From positions 62,001-126,000 of IMG/VR virus record IMGVR_UViG_3300008117_000004: a stretch of DNA of 64,000 bases; one strand, written 5' to 3'. The stretch comes from a virus. A program made the position numbers and the translations under genes. Numbering within the stretch: the stretch's first letter is position 1; every line of letters begins with the position of its first letter. The notes below the pieces were generated by a model. That model did not search any database, was not told where the DNA came from, and saw only the letters and a list, made by a program, of their open reading frames with translations. Below are positions 43,493 to 52,054 of the stretch, in pieces.

Positions 43493-43728
43493 AAAATTTT
43501 ATTTAATTTATTATCTCTTATTAGGTCTTTATTTAAATCTAATATTTCTTTATAATTCCATTCTCTTGATATCCAAAGACCTCCTTGGTATTCAACTCTT
43601 TTTTGATAATAAACAGAACATCTGGCACTATCATAATCGATATAAAGACCATTTCCTGGTGTTGTAACAGAAGTTAATATACCCTTACCAGCAGGAGTAT
43701 TTACTTCATCCCAAATAGTTAAACTCAT
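43489..43728 (-). CDS. Small beta-rich protein, unknown function
   Basis: The 79-residue protein begins MSLTIWDEVNTPAGKGILTS and has an SH3/KOW-like beta pattern (LYIDYDSARCSVYYQKRVEY). It overlaps the membrane protein gene by 4 bases (ATGA). Nothing more specific is visible. Confidence 0.5.
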   Translation of the reverse strand: MSLTIWDEVNTPAGKGILTSVTTPGNGLYIDYDSARCSVYYQKRVEYQGGLWISREWNYKEILDLNKDLIRDNKLNKIL

Positions 43729-43753
43729 AATTTATAAATATACAAATATAATT

Positions 43754-43763
43754 TTAATATATA
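43754..43763 (+). promoter_or_regulatory. TTAATATATA promoter-like element
   Basis: It lies 20 bases before the ATG at 43784, in the longer-spacing class. Confidence 0.5.
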
Positions 43764-43783
43764 ATCAAAAATAATTAAAAAAT

Positions 43784-43975
43784 ATGGAAGATAAAAACCT
43801 TAAAATGATTAAGAATGAAACTATTCCAGTAGAAGAAATGAATCTTTTAAGAGAAAAATTCATCAATGAATACTCAAGAAAAAGAGGTTGGAATTCAAAG
43901 GAATTAACATCTACTCAAATGTTAGAGATCGTTTCTCAAGCAGGATACAAATCACCTGGTATCATTCTAGGATAA
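43784..43975 (+). CDS. Small protein, unknown function
   Basis: The 63-residue protein contains LREKFINEYSRKRGWNSKEL and ends SPGIILG. It has its own upstream element and its own terminator, so it is a single-gene unit. No family is recognised. Confidence 0.55.
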   Translation: MEDKNLKMIKNETIPVEEMNLLREKFINEYSRKRGWNSKELTSTQMLEIVSQAGYKSPGIILG

Positions 43976-44007
43976 AAAAAACCTCAGTTTAACTGAGGTT
44001 TTTTTAT
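43974..44007. terminator. Bidirectional intrinsic terminator
   Basis: AACCTCAGTT and AACTGAGGTT form a near-perfect stem with A and T runs on either side. It lies between convergent genes. Confidence 0.88.
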
Positions 44008-45191
44008 TAATACATATCTTCAAAATCAAATCCATAATCATCTTCTTCTACTAACTGAATAGTTTCAGATATTGCTTCCATAGGAACTGTTTTTAGTTCT
44101 GGTAAGTGTTCAATTAAATCACTTCTACTACCAACATACTCAATTCTACCTGATGCTGACTCAGAGTAAAGTGAGTGACCATTCCAAATAATCTCTACAA
44201 AATCAAATGAGTCAATTTGATTTGATAACCAACTATGAATCATTTTCTTTTCTAACTCAATTTGTTTTTTGTGTAAATAAACTTTCTTTTCAGAACCGTT
44301 TAAATAAACGTGAGTAAAAAAATCAGTACTCCAATTAGGATTAGAAGAAACATATTTTTTGGACTTATGAGAAGAATATGAAGATCCACCTCCATATCCA
44401 ACGCCTCCGCCTCCCCAAAAGCCCCAACCATCATCATCATTCCAACCATCATCGTAGTTGTTTTGATCTCTTTCAATTGGTAAAGTCTCCCAGTCAATTT
44501 CACAAACTGTTTTACATAATCTTTTTAAGTATTCAATATCTTGACGTTCTCTTGTGGTATGTTCATCATAATAACCAACAGAAATATTAGTACACTCTGG
44601 AATTAAGTCCATAAACTTAGCCGAGTCTGTTAAGATACCAGTACTATCTGGTCTCATATTCATCGAGTTGTTTGTAACATTCATTCGTTTTGCTAATTCA
44701 ACAGCGAATGTTTCAGAACAACATCTACCAAACATTTGATAAGTAATAATTGAAGTTGTACCACGTCTATCAAAACTAACACACTTGTTGATATGTTTTG
44801 AAAACTCAGTATTTTTCCACTCTCTTGCTAATCTACCTGAACCAATACAACCAACTTCTTCACCAATAAAGAAGTAGTAAAGACCTGGAACTCCTTTTGA
44901 TATCATATAGGAAATAACAGTCATACCAGCTTTATCATCAGCACCTAAGATAGAAGTACCATCTGTACCAATCATATTACCATTAAATACGTGATTTACC
45001 TTTTTCTGAGCTTTATCAGCTGTATCTAAGTGGCATGTAAACATAGTTGTTGGTTTATCACCAATAACTAAATAGTAGTTTCCTAAACCGTCTTCTTGAT
45101 ATCCCTTTGGTAGATTGTTTAATAAACCTAACTCGGTTCCGTGTGGGTAAGTAAACCTTGTTAGTTGTAAAAACTTTTTAGTAATTCTCAT
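44007..45191 (-). CDS. Zinc aminopeptidase-like protein (M20/M28/M42 type) with extra C-terminal domain
   Basis: The 394-residue protein shows a two-metal peptidase core: TCHLDTAD (His54, Asp56), LGADDKAGMT (Asp85), IGEEVGCIGSG (Glu111-Glu112), SFDRRG, and a late YYDEHTTRE. A Gly/Trp/Asp-rich linker at about 245-275 separates a C-terminal domain of about 110 residues not typical of the peptidases. It may process phage or host peptides. A Bacteroidota-type promoter lies upstream, which hints at early host-driven expression. Confidence 0.78.
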   Translation of the reverse strand: MRITKKFLQLTRFTYPHGTELGLLNNLPKGYQEDGLGNYYLVIGDKPTTMFTCHLDTADKAQKKVNHVFNGNMIGTDGTSILGADDKAGMTVISYMISKGVPGLYYFFIGEEVGCIGSGRLAREWKNTEFSKHINKCVSFDRRGTTSIITYQMFGRCCSETFAVELAKRMNVTNNSMNMRPDSTGILTDSAKFMDLIPECTNISVGYYDEHTTRERQDIEYLKRLCKTVCEIDWETLPIERDQNNYDDGWNDDDGWGFWGGGGVGYGGGSSYSSHKSKKYVSSNPNWSTDFFTHVYLNGSEKKVYLHKKQIELEKKMIHSWLSNQIDSFDFVEIIWNGHSLYSESASGRIEYVGSRSDLIEHLPELKTVPMEAISETIQLVEEDDYGFDFEDMY

Positions 45192-45224
45192 TTTATTGAA
45201 GATATATTATTGTTTAATTATATA

Positions 45225-45256
45225 CAAATATACGTATTTTATTTTATTTAGACAAA
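45225..45256 (-). promoter_or_regulatory. Bacteroidota-type promoter (TTTG-N20-TATATTTG)
   Basis: On the minus strand TTTG (45256-45253) and TATATTTG (45232-45225) are 20 bases apart, about 34 bases before the peptidase ATG. It matches the TTTG / TAnnTTTG consensus. Confidence 0.55.
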
Positions 45257-45267
45257 TTCTAAATAAC

Positions 45268-45825
45268 TTATTTTTCATCATCAAATAATGAATCAATTTT
45301 CTTATCTCTTATGTAAGCACCTTTCAATTTGTCTAATTCGGTTGTCCATCCATTGATATTATCTTTAATGAATTTAGATTGTAAATTTCTATTGGCATTG
45401 AAACTTGTAGGTGTTGTGATATTTGGATCAAGATTATATTTTATTTCAACATGAAAATCATTTACATCATCAGTTGATTTGTAGTGATATTCTTTAGCAA
45501 TTATAATGAATTTATAATCTAATTTTTCTATGACTTTTAAGAAGTTTGTTACTTGGTGACTTTTATATTGATAAAGATCAATTACAATTAAGTTAACTCG
45601 AAATAGATTTGACTTATCGTTTACTAACTCTTCAAACTCTTCAAAGTTGTTAAATAATATACAACTATGTAGTCCGTATATAAGACCACAACTTTTCTCT
45701 TTGTTAGGTGCGAAAAGTACATAATTATAATTATCAACTTCAAGGAAGTTAACAACTTCTAAGAGTACACTGGAAATATGATTAGGTGTCCCAGTAAAGA
45801 AATTATACTTTTTTAAAAAAATCAT
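45268..45825 (-). CDS. Phage protein of unknown function
   Basis: The 185-residue protein begins MIFLKKYNFFTGTPN. It has a strand-rich core with VNLIVIDLYQYKSHQVTNFL, reminiscent of a Walker B strand, but no P-loop, and ends in a charged tail (DKKIDSLFDDEK). It could be a degenerate RecA-fold protein. It overlaps the upstream protease gene by 23 bases. Confidence 0.5.
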   Translation of the reverse strand: MIFLKKYNFFTGTPNHISSVLLEVVNFLEVDNYNYVLFAPNKEKSCGLIYGLHSCILFNNFEEFEELVNDKSNLFRVNLIVIDLYQYKSHQVTNFLKVIEKLDYKFIIIAKEYHYKSTDDVNDFHVEIKYNLDPNITTPTSFNANRNLQSKFIKDNINGWTTELDKLKGAYIRDKKIDSLFDDEK

Positions 45826-46207
45826 TTATATTTAAACATTCTTTATTAACATCAACAATAAAGTTGAACTTTTGTAGAAATCTTCTTCCTATTAACATAG
45901 GATATTGCATATTATCACGATTGTTTAGTGAAACATATAATTTATATGGAGTATTTCCTAAAATAACACTTGTGGGAATTGCATAACGTTCTTGTTCATG
46001 ACCAAATGAACTTTTAACATTTATTGTTTTGAATTTTTCATAGACGAAGTTTTTATCGCCTATTCTAAAATGTAATTTACCTTCTAATTCCTCTATCTCG
46101 TCACAATGTAAGACATTACTGTAAGCACCTGTGTCGATTTTAGCAGGTACATTAACCAATCCAAGATCCACAAAATGAAATAATTCTCTCCAACCAACTA
46201 TATTCAT
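45803..46207 (-). CDS. RimK-associated-type (retropepsin-like) protease
   Basis: The 134-residue protein begins MNIVGWRELFHFVDLGLVNV and has the active-site strand PAKIDTGAYSNVLHC, then YPMLIGRRFLQKFNFIVDV. These are the hallmarks of the small 'ATP-dependent zinc protease' family (RimK-associated), which has an aspartic-protease fold with the DTG triad. A RimK-like ligase partner was not seen. This copy is closer to the bacterial family than the tagged one at 1545-2054. Confidence 0.78.
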   Translation of the reverse strand: MNIVGWRELFHFVDLGLVNVPAKIDTGAYSNVLHCDEIEELEGKLHFRIGDKNFVYEKFKTINVKSSFGHEQERYAIPTSVILGNTPYKLYVSLNNRDNMQYPMLIGRRFLQKFNFIVDVNKECLNINDFFKKV

Positions 46208-46271
46208 AAATATTATACTTTATATTAAACAAAGATACTAAAATTTTCTATAAAAAGAAAAAAAATTATAT

Positions 46272-47030
46272 ATGAATTCATATAGTTTTAGCTGTATAAT
46301 TTTATACAGACACAATATACAGAGATGGAACAATCTAAAAAGAATACTGGAGTGGATAACTGGATTTTCTAATGTAGAATTAATAATAGTTGAACAAGAT
46401 ACACATTCTAAAATTGGTCATTTAAACTTTCCAGGAAAACATATCTTTACAAAATCAAAAATGCCATTCAACCGTTCTTGGGGATTTAATGTTGGTTTAA
46501 AACACGTTAATTCAAAAGTTACGGTTTTTACAGACTGTGATTTGATAATGAACCCTGAACTATTTATAAGTGGTTTGAAATCATTAGAACAGTTTGAGAT
46601 GGTTAGTCCTTATAATTCTGTTGTTGATTTAAACCCACAAGAAAGTGGATTTCAATTAGAAGAGATGTTAAAAATTGATAGACCAGGTAGGGGTGAAAAT
46701 GATATTCAAAAAATCAACATCTCCGGAGGTATAACTATGTTTAGAACGGATGCTATTAAAAAAATCGCAGGGTGGAACGAAGACTTTATTTCTTGGGGAG
46801 GTGAAGATGACTTTCAAACTGTTAAGGTGGAGAACTTTTTAACGTGGTATGAACAACCGGGAAGATGTTACCATCTTTATCACGATAAAGAAAAAATTGA
46901 CATGAAGTGGTATCAGAGAAATTTACAATTGTTATCGAAATTGAAGTCATTAACAAGAGAAGAATTGAGTAAACAAATCATGACTAGTTCTCCAAAAATT
47001 GGAATGAAAAATAAATATGATAATTTTTAA
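46272..47030 (+). CDS. GT-A glycosyltransferase (family 2-like)
   Basis: The 252-residue protein has a GT-A fold: an N-terminal strand SFSCIILYRHN, a DxD-type motif in VTVFTDCDLIMNPEL, and a C-terminal galactosyltransferase-like motif KIAGWNEDFISWGGEDDF. It transfers a sugar from a nucleotide-sugar to an unknown acceptor. It is a candidate member of the glycosylation set at 52-57.7 kb, and it converges with the endonuclease gene at 47027. Confidence 0.8.
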   Translation: MNSYSFSCIILYRHNIQRWNNLKRILEWITGFSNVELIIVEQDTHSKIGHLNFPGKHIFTKSKMPFNRSWGFNVGLKHVNSKVTVFTDCDLIMNPELFISGLKSLEQFEMVSPYNSVVDLNPQESGFQLEEMLKIDRPGRGENDIQKINISGGITMFRTDAIKKIAGWNEDFISWGGEDDFQTVKVENFLTWYEQPGRCYHLYHDKEKIDMKWYQRNLQLLSKLKSLTREELSKQIMTSSPKIGMKNKYDNF

Positions 47031-47944
47031 ATATTATTTAATAAAATATCTTCAATTTTATTAAAATCTTTATATGAAATTCTTAAAAGATGAATATTTT
47101 TAGATTTACAATATTCATCTTTTATTTTATCACATTCTATTGTGTATTTTAACTTATCCATTCCACCTTGAAATCCCAGTGGTTTGAAGTGTTGTATACC
47201 ATCATATTCGATTAAAATATTTTTATCTGATAACCAAAAGTCAAATGATAATTTTTTATTTTTTATACAATCATCAAATTTTTTCTGTGTTTCGTATGTT
47301 ATATTATTTTTTATTAGAAATCTCTCTATTCTATTCTCACCTCTAGATTGATTACATTTTGGACAACCCTTACCATCTAAGTGATTTGATGGCATTTGTT
47401 TAAATGATCCATGTTTTGGGCAAATTATTTCCACTGGTGTTTTAGCATTTATATAATTTAACTTCGAATAATCATATAGAACACCATGTGTATTATTCGC
47501 TTTGCTAGGGAAAAATTGTGAGTATTTTTTAATGTTAGTATTTTTAGTTTTTTGTATTTTACATCTAGGACATCCTTGTCCTCTAAGATGTTTATTTGGG
47601 GTTTGGTCAAAATATCCATGTATAGGACAAGATATATGAACTTTCGTACCATCATTAATATATTCTACTTGATCATAATTGTAGAAGTTATTATGAACTT
47701 TATTTGATTGATCAATGAATTTGGACAAACTTTTACTGAATGATTTTTTATTTTTATCAATTGCACATTTTTTACAACCCTTACCAATTAAATGATTATA
47801 TGGTAATTGTTCAAAATATCCATGTATAGGACATCCAATTAGTATCTTCGTTTTCGCGTTTATGTAATTTACTCTATCATAATTATAAAAATTGTTATGC
47901 ACATCATTTGCCTTTTTTATAAAGTTGTAAAACTTATCATCCAT
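47027..47944 (-). CDS. DUF723-repeat homing endonuclease (copy 4)
   Basis: The 305-residue protein has three clear zinc repeats (KILIGCPIHGYFEQLP; VHISCPIHGYFDQTP; VEIICPKHGSFKQMP, each followed by H..G.GC..C) and the nuclease-like domain with FDFWLSDKNILIEYDGIQHF. It is the most regular of the four copies. It overlaps the convergent glycosyltransferase by 4 bases; a TTAATATATA element lies 5 bases before its ATG. Confidence 0.78.
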   Translation of the reverse strand: MDDKFYNFIKKANDVHNNFYNYDRVNYINAKTKILIGCPIHGYFEQLPYNHLIGKGCKKCAIDKNKKSFSKSLSKFIDQSNKVHNNFYNYDQVEYINDGTKVHISCPIHGYFDQTPNKHLRGQGCPRCKIQKTKNTNIKKYSQFFPSKANNTHGVLYDYSKLNYINAKTPVEIICPKHGSFKQMPSNHLDGKGCPKCNQSRGENRIERFLIKNNITYETQKKFDDCIKNKKLSFDFWLSDKNILIEYDGIQHFKPLGFQGGMDKLKYTIECDKIKDEYCKSKNIHLLRISYKDFNKIEDILLNNI

Positions 47945-47949
47945 AAAGT

Positions 47950-47959
47950 TATATATTAA
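47950..47959 (-). promoter_or_regulatory. TTAATATATA promoter-like element
   Basis: It lies 5 bases before the ATG at 47944 on the minus strand, in the short-spacing class. Confidence 0.5.
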
Positions 47960-47977
47960 AAAAATAAGACAATAAAT

Positions 47978-48694
47978 ATGACAACTTTTGATAAAATAAA
48001 AATAATTTCAAACTTTAAAGAGGAGAAAAATACACTACCTCAAATACAAGTCAATTATATTGATTTTGTGTATGAAACTGAAGAAGAAAGATTGAAGAAA
48101 AAAATGGAAAGAAGAAACATCGCAATTGATGTTGTTCTTGATGAGGCTAATGAAGAAGATTTAGTGGATATAGTTCCTGATCAGACATTAAGAGATGAGT
48201 TATCTTTTGGTGGTGTTATAGCCCCACAAGTTTATAGTATGAGTATTCAATCAAAAAGATATATATCAGAAGATAGTCTTTATGATGAAATTATCGACTT
48301 TATTGACAAATCAAACTTGAATTTGAATTCACCTGTTAATTTAGATTTAACTTTATCAAACTCACCAGATGGATCTGATAATAGAAAGTTTATTTCTAAA
48401 GTAATGATGGCTTCCAACTTAATTGCTGTTGAAGGTAGAATAGGTCCTGCTAAAACTGTTATATTAGGAAAGAATGTTTTTTATAAAATGGTGGATTGTT
48501 TAGATATGTTATCTAATACAGGTCTTCAACACTTTGTTGATTATTCAATTGATCCTGATAAAGTGATTGTTTTTAGAACAAACAATACAGATCAAAGTGG
48601 AATTATTTGTATTCTTGATGAGGGAAATGGTAGATATTTCTTAAAAGAAACACCAAATTGGGAGAGACAATATTGTAGTTTTAAAGTTATATAA
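47978..48694 (+). CDS. Phage protein, weakly capsid-like C-terminal domain
   Basis: The 238-residue protein has a charged N-terminal half (ETEEERLKKKMERRNIAIDV). The C-terminal domain includes NLIAVEGRIGPAKTVILGKN and DYSIDPDKVIVFRTNNTD. The 'GRIGPA..VI' strand and the following helix recall the C-terminal part of T4-like capsid proteins, but the match is weak and from memory. It is a single-gene unit closed by a bidirectional terminator. Confidence 0.45.
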   Translation: MTTFDKIKIISNFKEEKNTLPQIQVNYIDFVYETEEERLKKKMERRNIAIDVVLDEANEEDLVDIVPDQTLRDELSFGGVIAPQVYSMSIQSKRYISEDSLYDEIIDFIDKSNLNLNSPVNLDLTLSNSPDGSDNRKFISKVMMASNLIAVEGRIGPAKTVILGKNVFYKMVDCLDMLSNTGLQHFVDYSIDPDKVIVFRTNNTDQSGIICILDEGNGRYFLKETPNWERQYCSFKVI

Positions 48695-48697
48695 AAT

Positions 48698-48727
48698 AAA
48701 AAAGACATCTATAAGATGTCTTTTTTT
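48698..48727. terminator. Bidirectional intrinsic terminator
   Basis: AAGACATCT and AGATGTCTT pair around ATA, with A and T runs on either side. It lies between convergent genes. Confidence 0.85.
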
Positions 48728-49259
48728 ATGCTGGTACTCTTAATTTATCATATTTAAGTAGTAATTTATACATTCTATCCCATTCGTCTTTTGGGTTTTG
48801 TATCTTTTTTTCATACCACTTATTGTTGTTCATGTATTCAACAATCATTCCAACTTTTAAATCATCCATAGTTTTTGGAACCCAATATCTTTTTGCTTCT
48901 ACGAACGAAAATGATACACCATTGTGTAAATATGATTTATTTTCCGAATCGGTATTATACATAAGTAAACCCAGTGGTTGTTCAGAACCATCAAAGAAAA
49001 CTTTTTTAGCATTTGAATCTCCTTGGTATTTTACAATTGCGCAATCTTGATTAAAATGATCTAATAAGAAAATAGCATCTCTTCTTAAAGAATCATTATC
49101 TGGTCCCCAAGCAATAACAGAATCTTCAAAGTTACCTTTATAATAACCTTGTATAGGTAAGATTTGATATTCTTTTGAATAAAGAACAGAAATCATTTCG
49201 TTTAATCTATCAGCTGATAGAATTATATATGAAGATTGTACACTTTCTAATCCGTTCAT
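48726..49259 (-). CDS. Conserved-looking phage protein, unknown function
   Basis: The 177-residue protein has an N-terminal alpha/beta domain (SSYIILSADRLNEMISVLYS; DAIFLLDHFNQDCAIVKYQ) and a C-terminal segment KVGMIVEYMNNNKWYEKKIQ with a small beta-barrel look. Function is unknown. The N-terminal layout is reminiscent of DUF3293-type proteins, but I do not claim it. TTAATATATA is 4 bases before the ATG. Confidence 0.5.
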   Translation of the reverse strand: MNGLESVQSSYIILSADRLNEMISVLYSKEYQILPIQGYYKGNFEDSVIAWGPDNDSLRRDAIFLLDHFNQDCAIVKYQGDSNAKKVFFDGSEQPLGLLMYNTDSENKSYLHNGVSFSFVEAKRYWVPKTMDDLKVGMIVEYMNNNKWYEKKIQNPKDEWDRMYKLLLKYDKLRVPA

Positions 49260-49263
49260 ATTT

Positions 49264-49273
49264 TATATATTAA
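49264..49273 (-). promoter_or_regulatory. TTAATATATA promoter-like element
   Basis: It lies 4 bases before the ATG at 49259 on the minus strand, in the short-spacing class. Confidence 0.5.
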
Positions 49274-49294
49274 TATCTTATAGTTATATATTAA

Positions 49295-50548
49295 TTATAA
49301 AATATTAAATTCTTCAAATAATTTGGTTTTGAAAATTGTTTCGATAGGTTCTTTATATTTTTTAGGAATAATTATACTATCATGTACAGTAACTAATTTT
49401 ACTTCAGGGTAAAAAATCATTATATCTCTTATGATTTTATTAAAAATTAAATTAGATTCTGCTCTTTGTAATTCATATGATAGAATTTTATAATCACCTT
49501 TTTCTTTTTTATAAAGTTTTATAAAATAATGTATTGATGGAAATAATTCAGAAAATACTTTATCTGCTTTACTATTGGAAGCATTCTTACCAAAAAGAAC
49601 TCGGTAAGTCATTTCTTTAACCATTCCTTTATCAGTAGTTTTTAAATGATCCATTACATATTGATAATATTTACCATTTATGGTTAAATATTTGAATAAT
49701 TCAAACTCATCACTTCTAACCCATTTTGAGTTACTATCGGAAATTATTTTTGTTAAAAAAAGAGGTTGGCTGTTGTTGATATCAATTTCACAAGTTTCTT
49801 CACCATCTATCAGTAAACAGTTTTTTCTAATGAATGATTTTAAAATTGTGAAATTTGTGTGCATTCTACCATAATTATCAAAATGATAGAATATGTGTTT
49901 ATCATTTATACACTCTACTGAATATTTATTTCTATTATAAATATCACTATCATTATCTTTTAAATTATCTAAATAAAATATTGATCTATCAAATTGAATA
50001 TCAATATAAAAAAGATCATCTACTAACTTCGTTTTGATATCATCATCTATAAGTTTGTTTTTAATACCATCTTCTTCAATTTGACAAACATTATTTCGAT
50101 ACTTTTTAAGTAAAATATTATCCGAATTTCTATATCGATTTATTTTACCTTTTAGAACTTTATCATTTATTTTATAAACTCTAGCATTTCTACCAGCTTG
50201 GTAATTGGAGATCATTTCTAGTATATTATTATCTACTAAATATCCAATATAATAATTATAAAGATATCCATACTTATCTTTTAGGATAGTTGACATTAAG
50301 TTAAATTTATTCTCTTTTTTAAAATAATATTTTAAAATAAGATTGTGTATTATATCAACTATATAAGATGATTTTAATTTTACACCTTTGTACTCAAAAT
50401 TTTTATTTTCAGATAATTCTTCTAAGATAGTTGGTAAGAATTGTAAACTTGATTTTTTAGTTTCAAGTTTTTTTCTGATAGTTGAGTGAAATTTTTTATC
50501 CTCAATTTCTAAGACTTCTAAATTCATAGATATTATATCATGTATCAT
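49295..50548 (-). CDS. Divergent family-A/T7-like polymerase palm protein
   Basis: The 417-residue protein has an N-terminal part that looks like a winged helix (about 85-130, NYYIGYLVDNNILEMISNYQ). A polymerase-like core follows with YGRMHTNFTILKSFIRK (226-242), motif A-like EIDINNSQP (Asp256), motif B-like KEMTYRVLFGKNA (Lys311-Gly320) and motif C-like VTVHDSIIIP (Asp390). Order and spacing follow DNA polymerase I / T7 RNA polymerase. It is short and has no exonuclease domain. It may be a replicative, repair, primer-making or transcribing enzyme. It has its own group with two downstream-overlapping genes upstream of it. Confidence 0.6.
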   Translation of the reverse strand: MIHDIISMNLEVLEIEDKKFHSTIRKKLETKKSSLQFLPTILEELSENKNFEYKGVKLKSSYIVDIIHNLILKYYFKKENKFNLMSTILKDKYGYLYNYYIGYLVDNNILEMISNYQAGRNARVYKINDKVLKGKINRYRNSDNILLKKYRNNVCQIEEDGIKNKLIDDDIKTKLVDDLFYIDIQFDRSIFYLDNLKDNDSDIYNRNKYSVECINDKHIFYHFDNYGRMHTNFTILKSFIRKNCLLIDGEETCEIDINNSQPLFLTKIISDSNSKWVRSDEFELFKYLTINGKYYQYVMDHLKTTDKGMVKEMTYRVLFGKNASNSKADKVFSELFPSIHYFIKLYKKEKGDYKILSYELQRAESNLIFNKIIRDIMIFYPEVKLVTVHDSIIIPKKYKEPIETIFKTKLFEEFNIL

Positions 50549-50558
50549 GATTTTAGTT

Positions 50559-50732
50559 CTACTTTTTAAAAATTTTCTTTATCTTATTTCTTCTAATTTC
50601 GGATCTTAAAATACCTTCTAAAAAATTATCATCAATACCATAATGATGACTTAAATCTGTCACCATTTCAACACTCCATTCAGCTTTTAATGCTTTAGTG
50701 CTCACCTCAACAGATTTCATTTTTATACTCAT
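50559..50732 (-). CDS. Small protein resembling a gp23 internal segment
   Basis: The 57-residue frame contains VEVSTKALKAEWSVEMVTDL, followed by SHHYGIDDNFLEGILRSEI. In T4-like major capsid proteins a segment of the form 'KSRALKAEYTTELAQDLKAI' with 'GLDAE' is found (from memory). It may be a domesticated fragment or a small capsid-interacting protein. Its ATG overlaps the stop upstream (TAATG). Confidence 0.5.
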   Translation of the reverse strand: MSIKMKSVEVSTKALKAEWSVEMVTDLSHHYGIDDNFLEGILRSEIRRNKIKKIFKK

Positions 50733-52054
50733 TACTTAACTCCTTTCTCATCAACTATTGATGTTATTTTACCACCTTTACCTTTTTTCTTTTTATCTTC
50801 TGATCCTTTTTGTATTTCATCAAATACATCTGGATAAACTTCTCCTTCAGCATCTGTTTCATATTGAATATCAAAAAACTCATCAAAGTCTAAAAGACCA
50901 GATCTTGTTAACTCAACTTCATGTATCTTATTCAAGTATCTATCAATATACTTATCAATATCATCAACAAATAAGTTGAATAACTTAACCGTATTTTCAG
51001 TAAAAACTCCAATTGGTTTTTTTCTTTTCTTATTAAATGAACCAAGAATTATTTTAAAGATATATTCAAGTTTAGAATCTAATTCTAAATATTCTTTAGT
51101 CATCTTGTTTGGAATTAATTCTTTATTTATTTTAAATTTTTCTTTATCAAAAAATTCCGGTATTATAAACTCAAAATTTACTAAGTCATCTTTAACTTCA
51201 TCTAAATAAAAATTGTACAACTTACAAATTAGATAAATATAAATCTCATCTTTTTTAGTACCTTTTAGTTTAATATCTTCTAAATTTAAAGATTGACAAA
51301 AATTCAAAAAGTTAATTAAGATTAATGAGTATATTTCCACATAGTCAGTTGACTTATCACTACTTACTCTTTTATATAGTGGATTTAGTAATTGAAATGA
51401 TATATCTTTACTATCTATTCTAACAATTAGCTTTTCTAAATTTTCTTGAAATTCATCAAGCATTAAAAAAGAATTTTCCGAGAGTGGATTTAATATTTTA
51501 TAAAAGAAAAAGGCAAAAGACTTATCACCAAAAACATATTCTAAATCTTCTTCACTTGTGTTTAAAAAATACTTTATAGCCTCAATCATTCTCTCTGTTA
51601 ATTTACCCTGAAATATAACCGGTATCATATCAACATTCATCAATCTAGAATATTCATCAATCTCTTCGATATTAAACTCATATTTACCACTTTTATAAAT
51701 AGATGTTAATACTAATCCATTTTTTGGAAGTTTATCATATTCTATATTTGCTGGTTGATTATCAGGAAAGTACTCAAAACAAAACCACCATTTTTTATTT
51801 AAAAGTGATTTAACTCTATTATCTAGTGAATCTAAGTATTTTATAGCTGGGTTATAATAATTTTGCATAGCTAAATCAATTAGATTAATAGAATCACTAT
51901 TAATTGATTTTGCTTTTATAGTAAAATCTTTACCATTCCAATTAACCCATATTTTACTTCCTTGAATATCTTCGAATACGGTTATATCATTACTAAACAT
52001 AGAGTTAAGTAATTCTGTATTTTCTAAATCATTAAGTGTTTTTAAATTACTCAT
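50732..52054 (-). CDS. Conserved phage protein, possible ligase-like nucleotidyltransferase
   Basis: The 440-residue protein has KIWVNWNGKDFTIKAKSIN near the N-terminus and WWFCFEYFPDNQPANIEYDK at about 90-109, followed by LPKNGLVLTSIYKSGKYEF. The F-E-Y-F and N-I-x-Y pattern recalls motifs III/IIIa of RNA ligases, but a clear KxDG nucleophile is missing. The C-terminus is acidic and then Lys/Gly-rich. It leads the operon with the gp23-like fragment and the polymerase-like gene. Confidence 0.4.
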   Translation of the reverse strand: MSNLKTLNDLENTELLNSMFSNDITVFEDIQGSKIWVNWNGKDFTIKAKSINSDSINLIDLAMQNYYNPAIKYLDSLDNRVKSLLNKKWWFCFEYFPDNQPANIEYDKLPKNGLVLTSIYKSGKYEFNIEEIDEYSRLMNVDMIPVIFQGKLTERMIEAIKYFLNTSEEDLEYVFGDKSFAFFFYKILNPLSENSFLMLDEFQENLEKLIVRIDSKDISFQLLNPLYKRVSSDKSTDYVEIYSLILINFLNFCQSLNLEDIKLKGTKKDEIYIYLICKLYNFYLDEVKDDLVNFEFIIPEFFDKEKFKINKELIPNKMTKEYLELDSKLEYIFKIILGSFNKKRKKPIGVFTENTVKLFNLFVDDIDKYIDRYLNKIHEVELTRSGLLDFDEFFDIQYETDAEGEVYPDVFDEIQKGSEDKKKKGKGGKITSIVDEKGVK

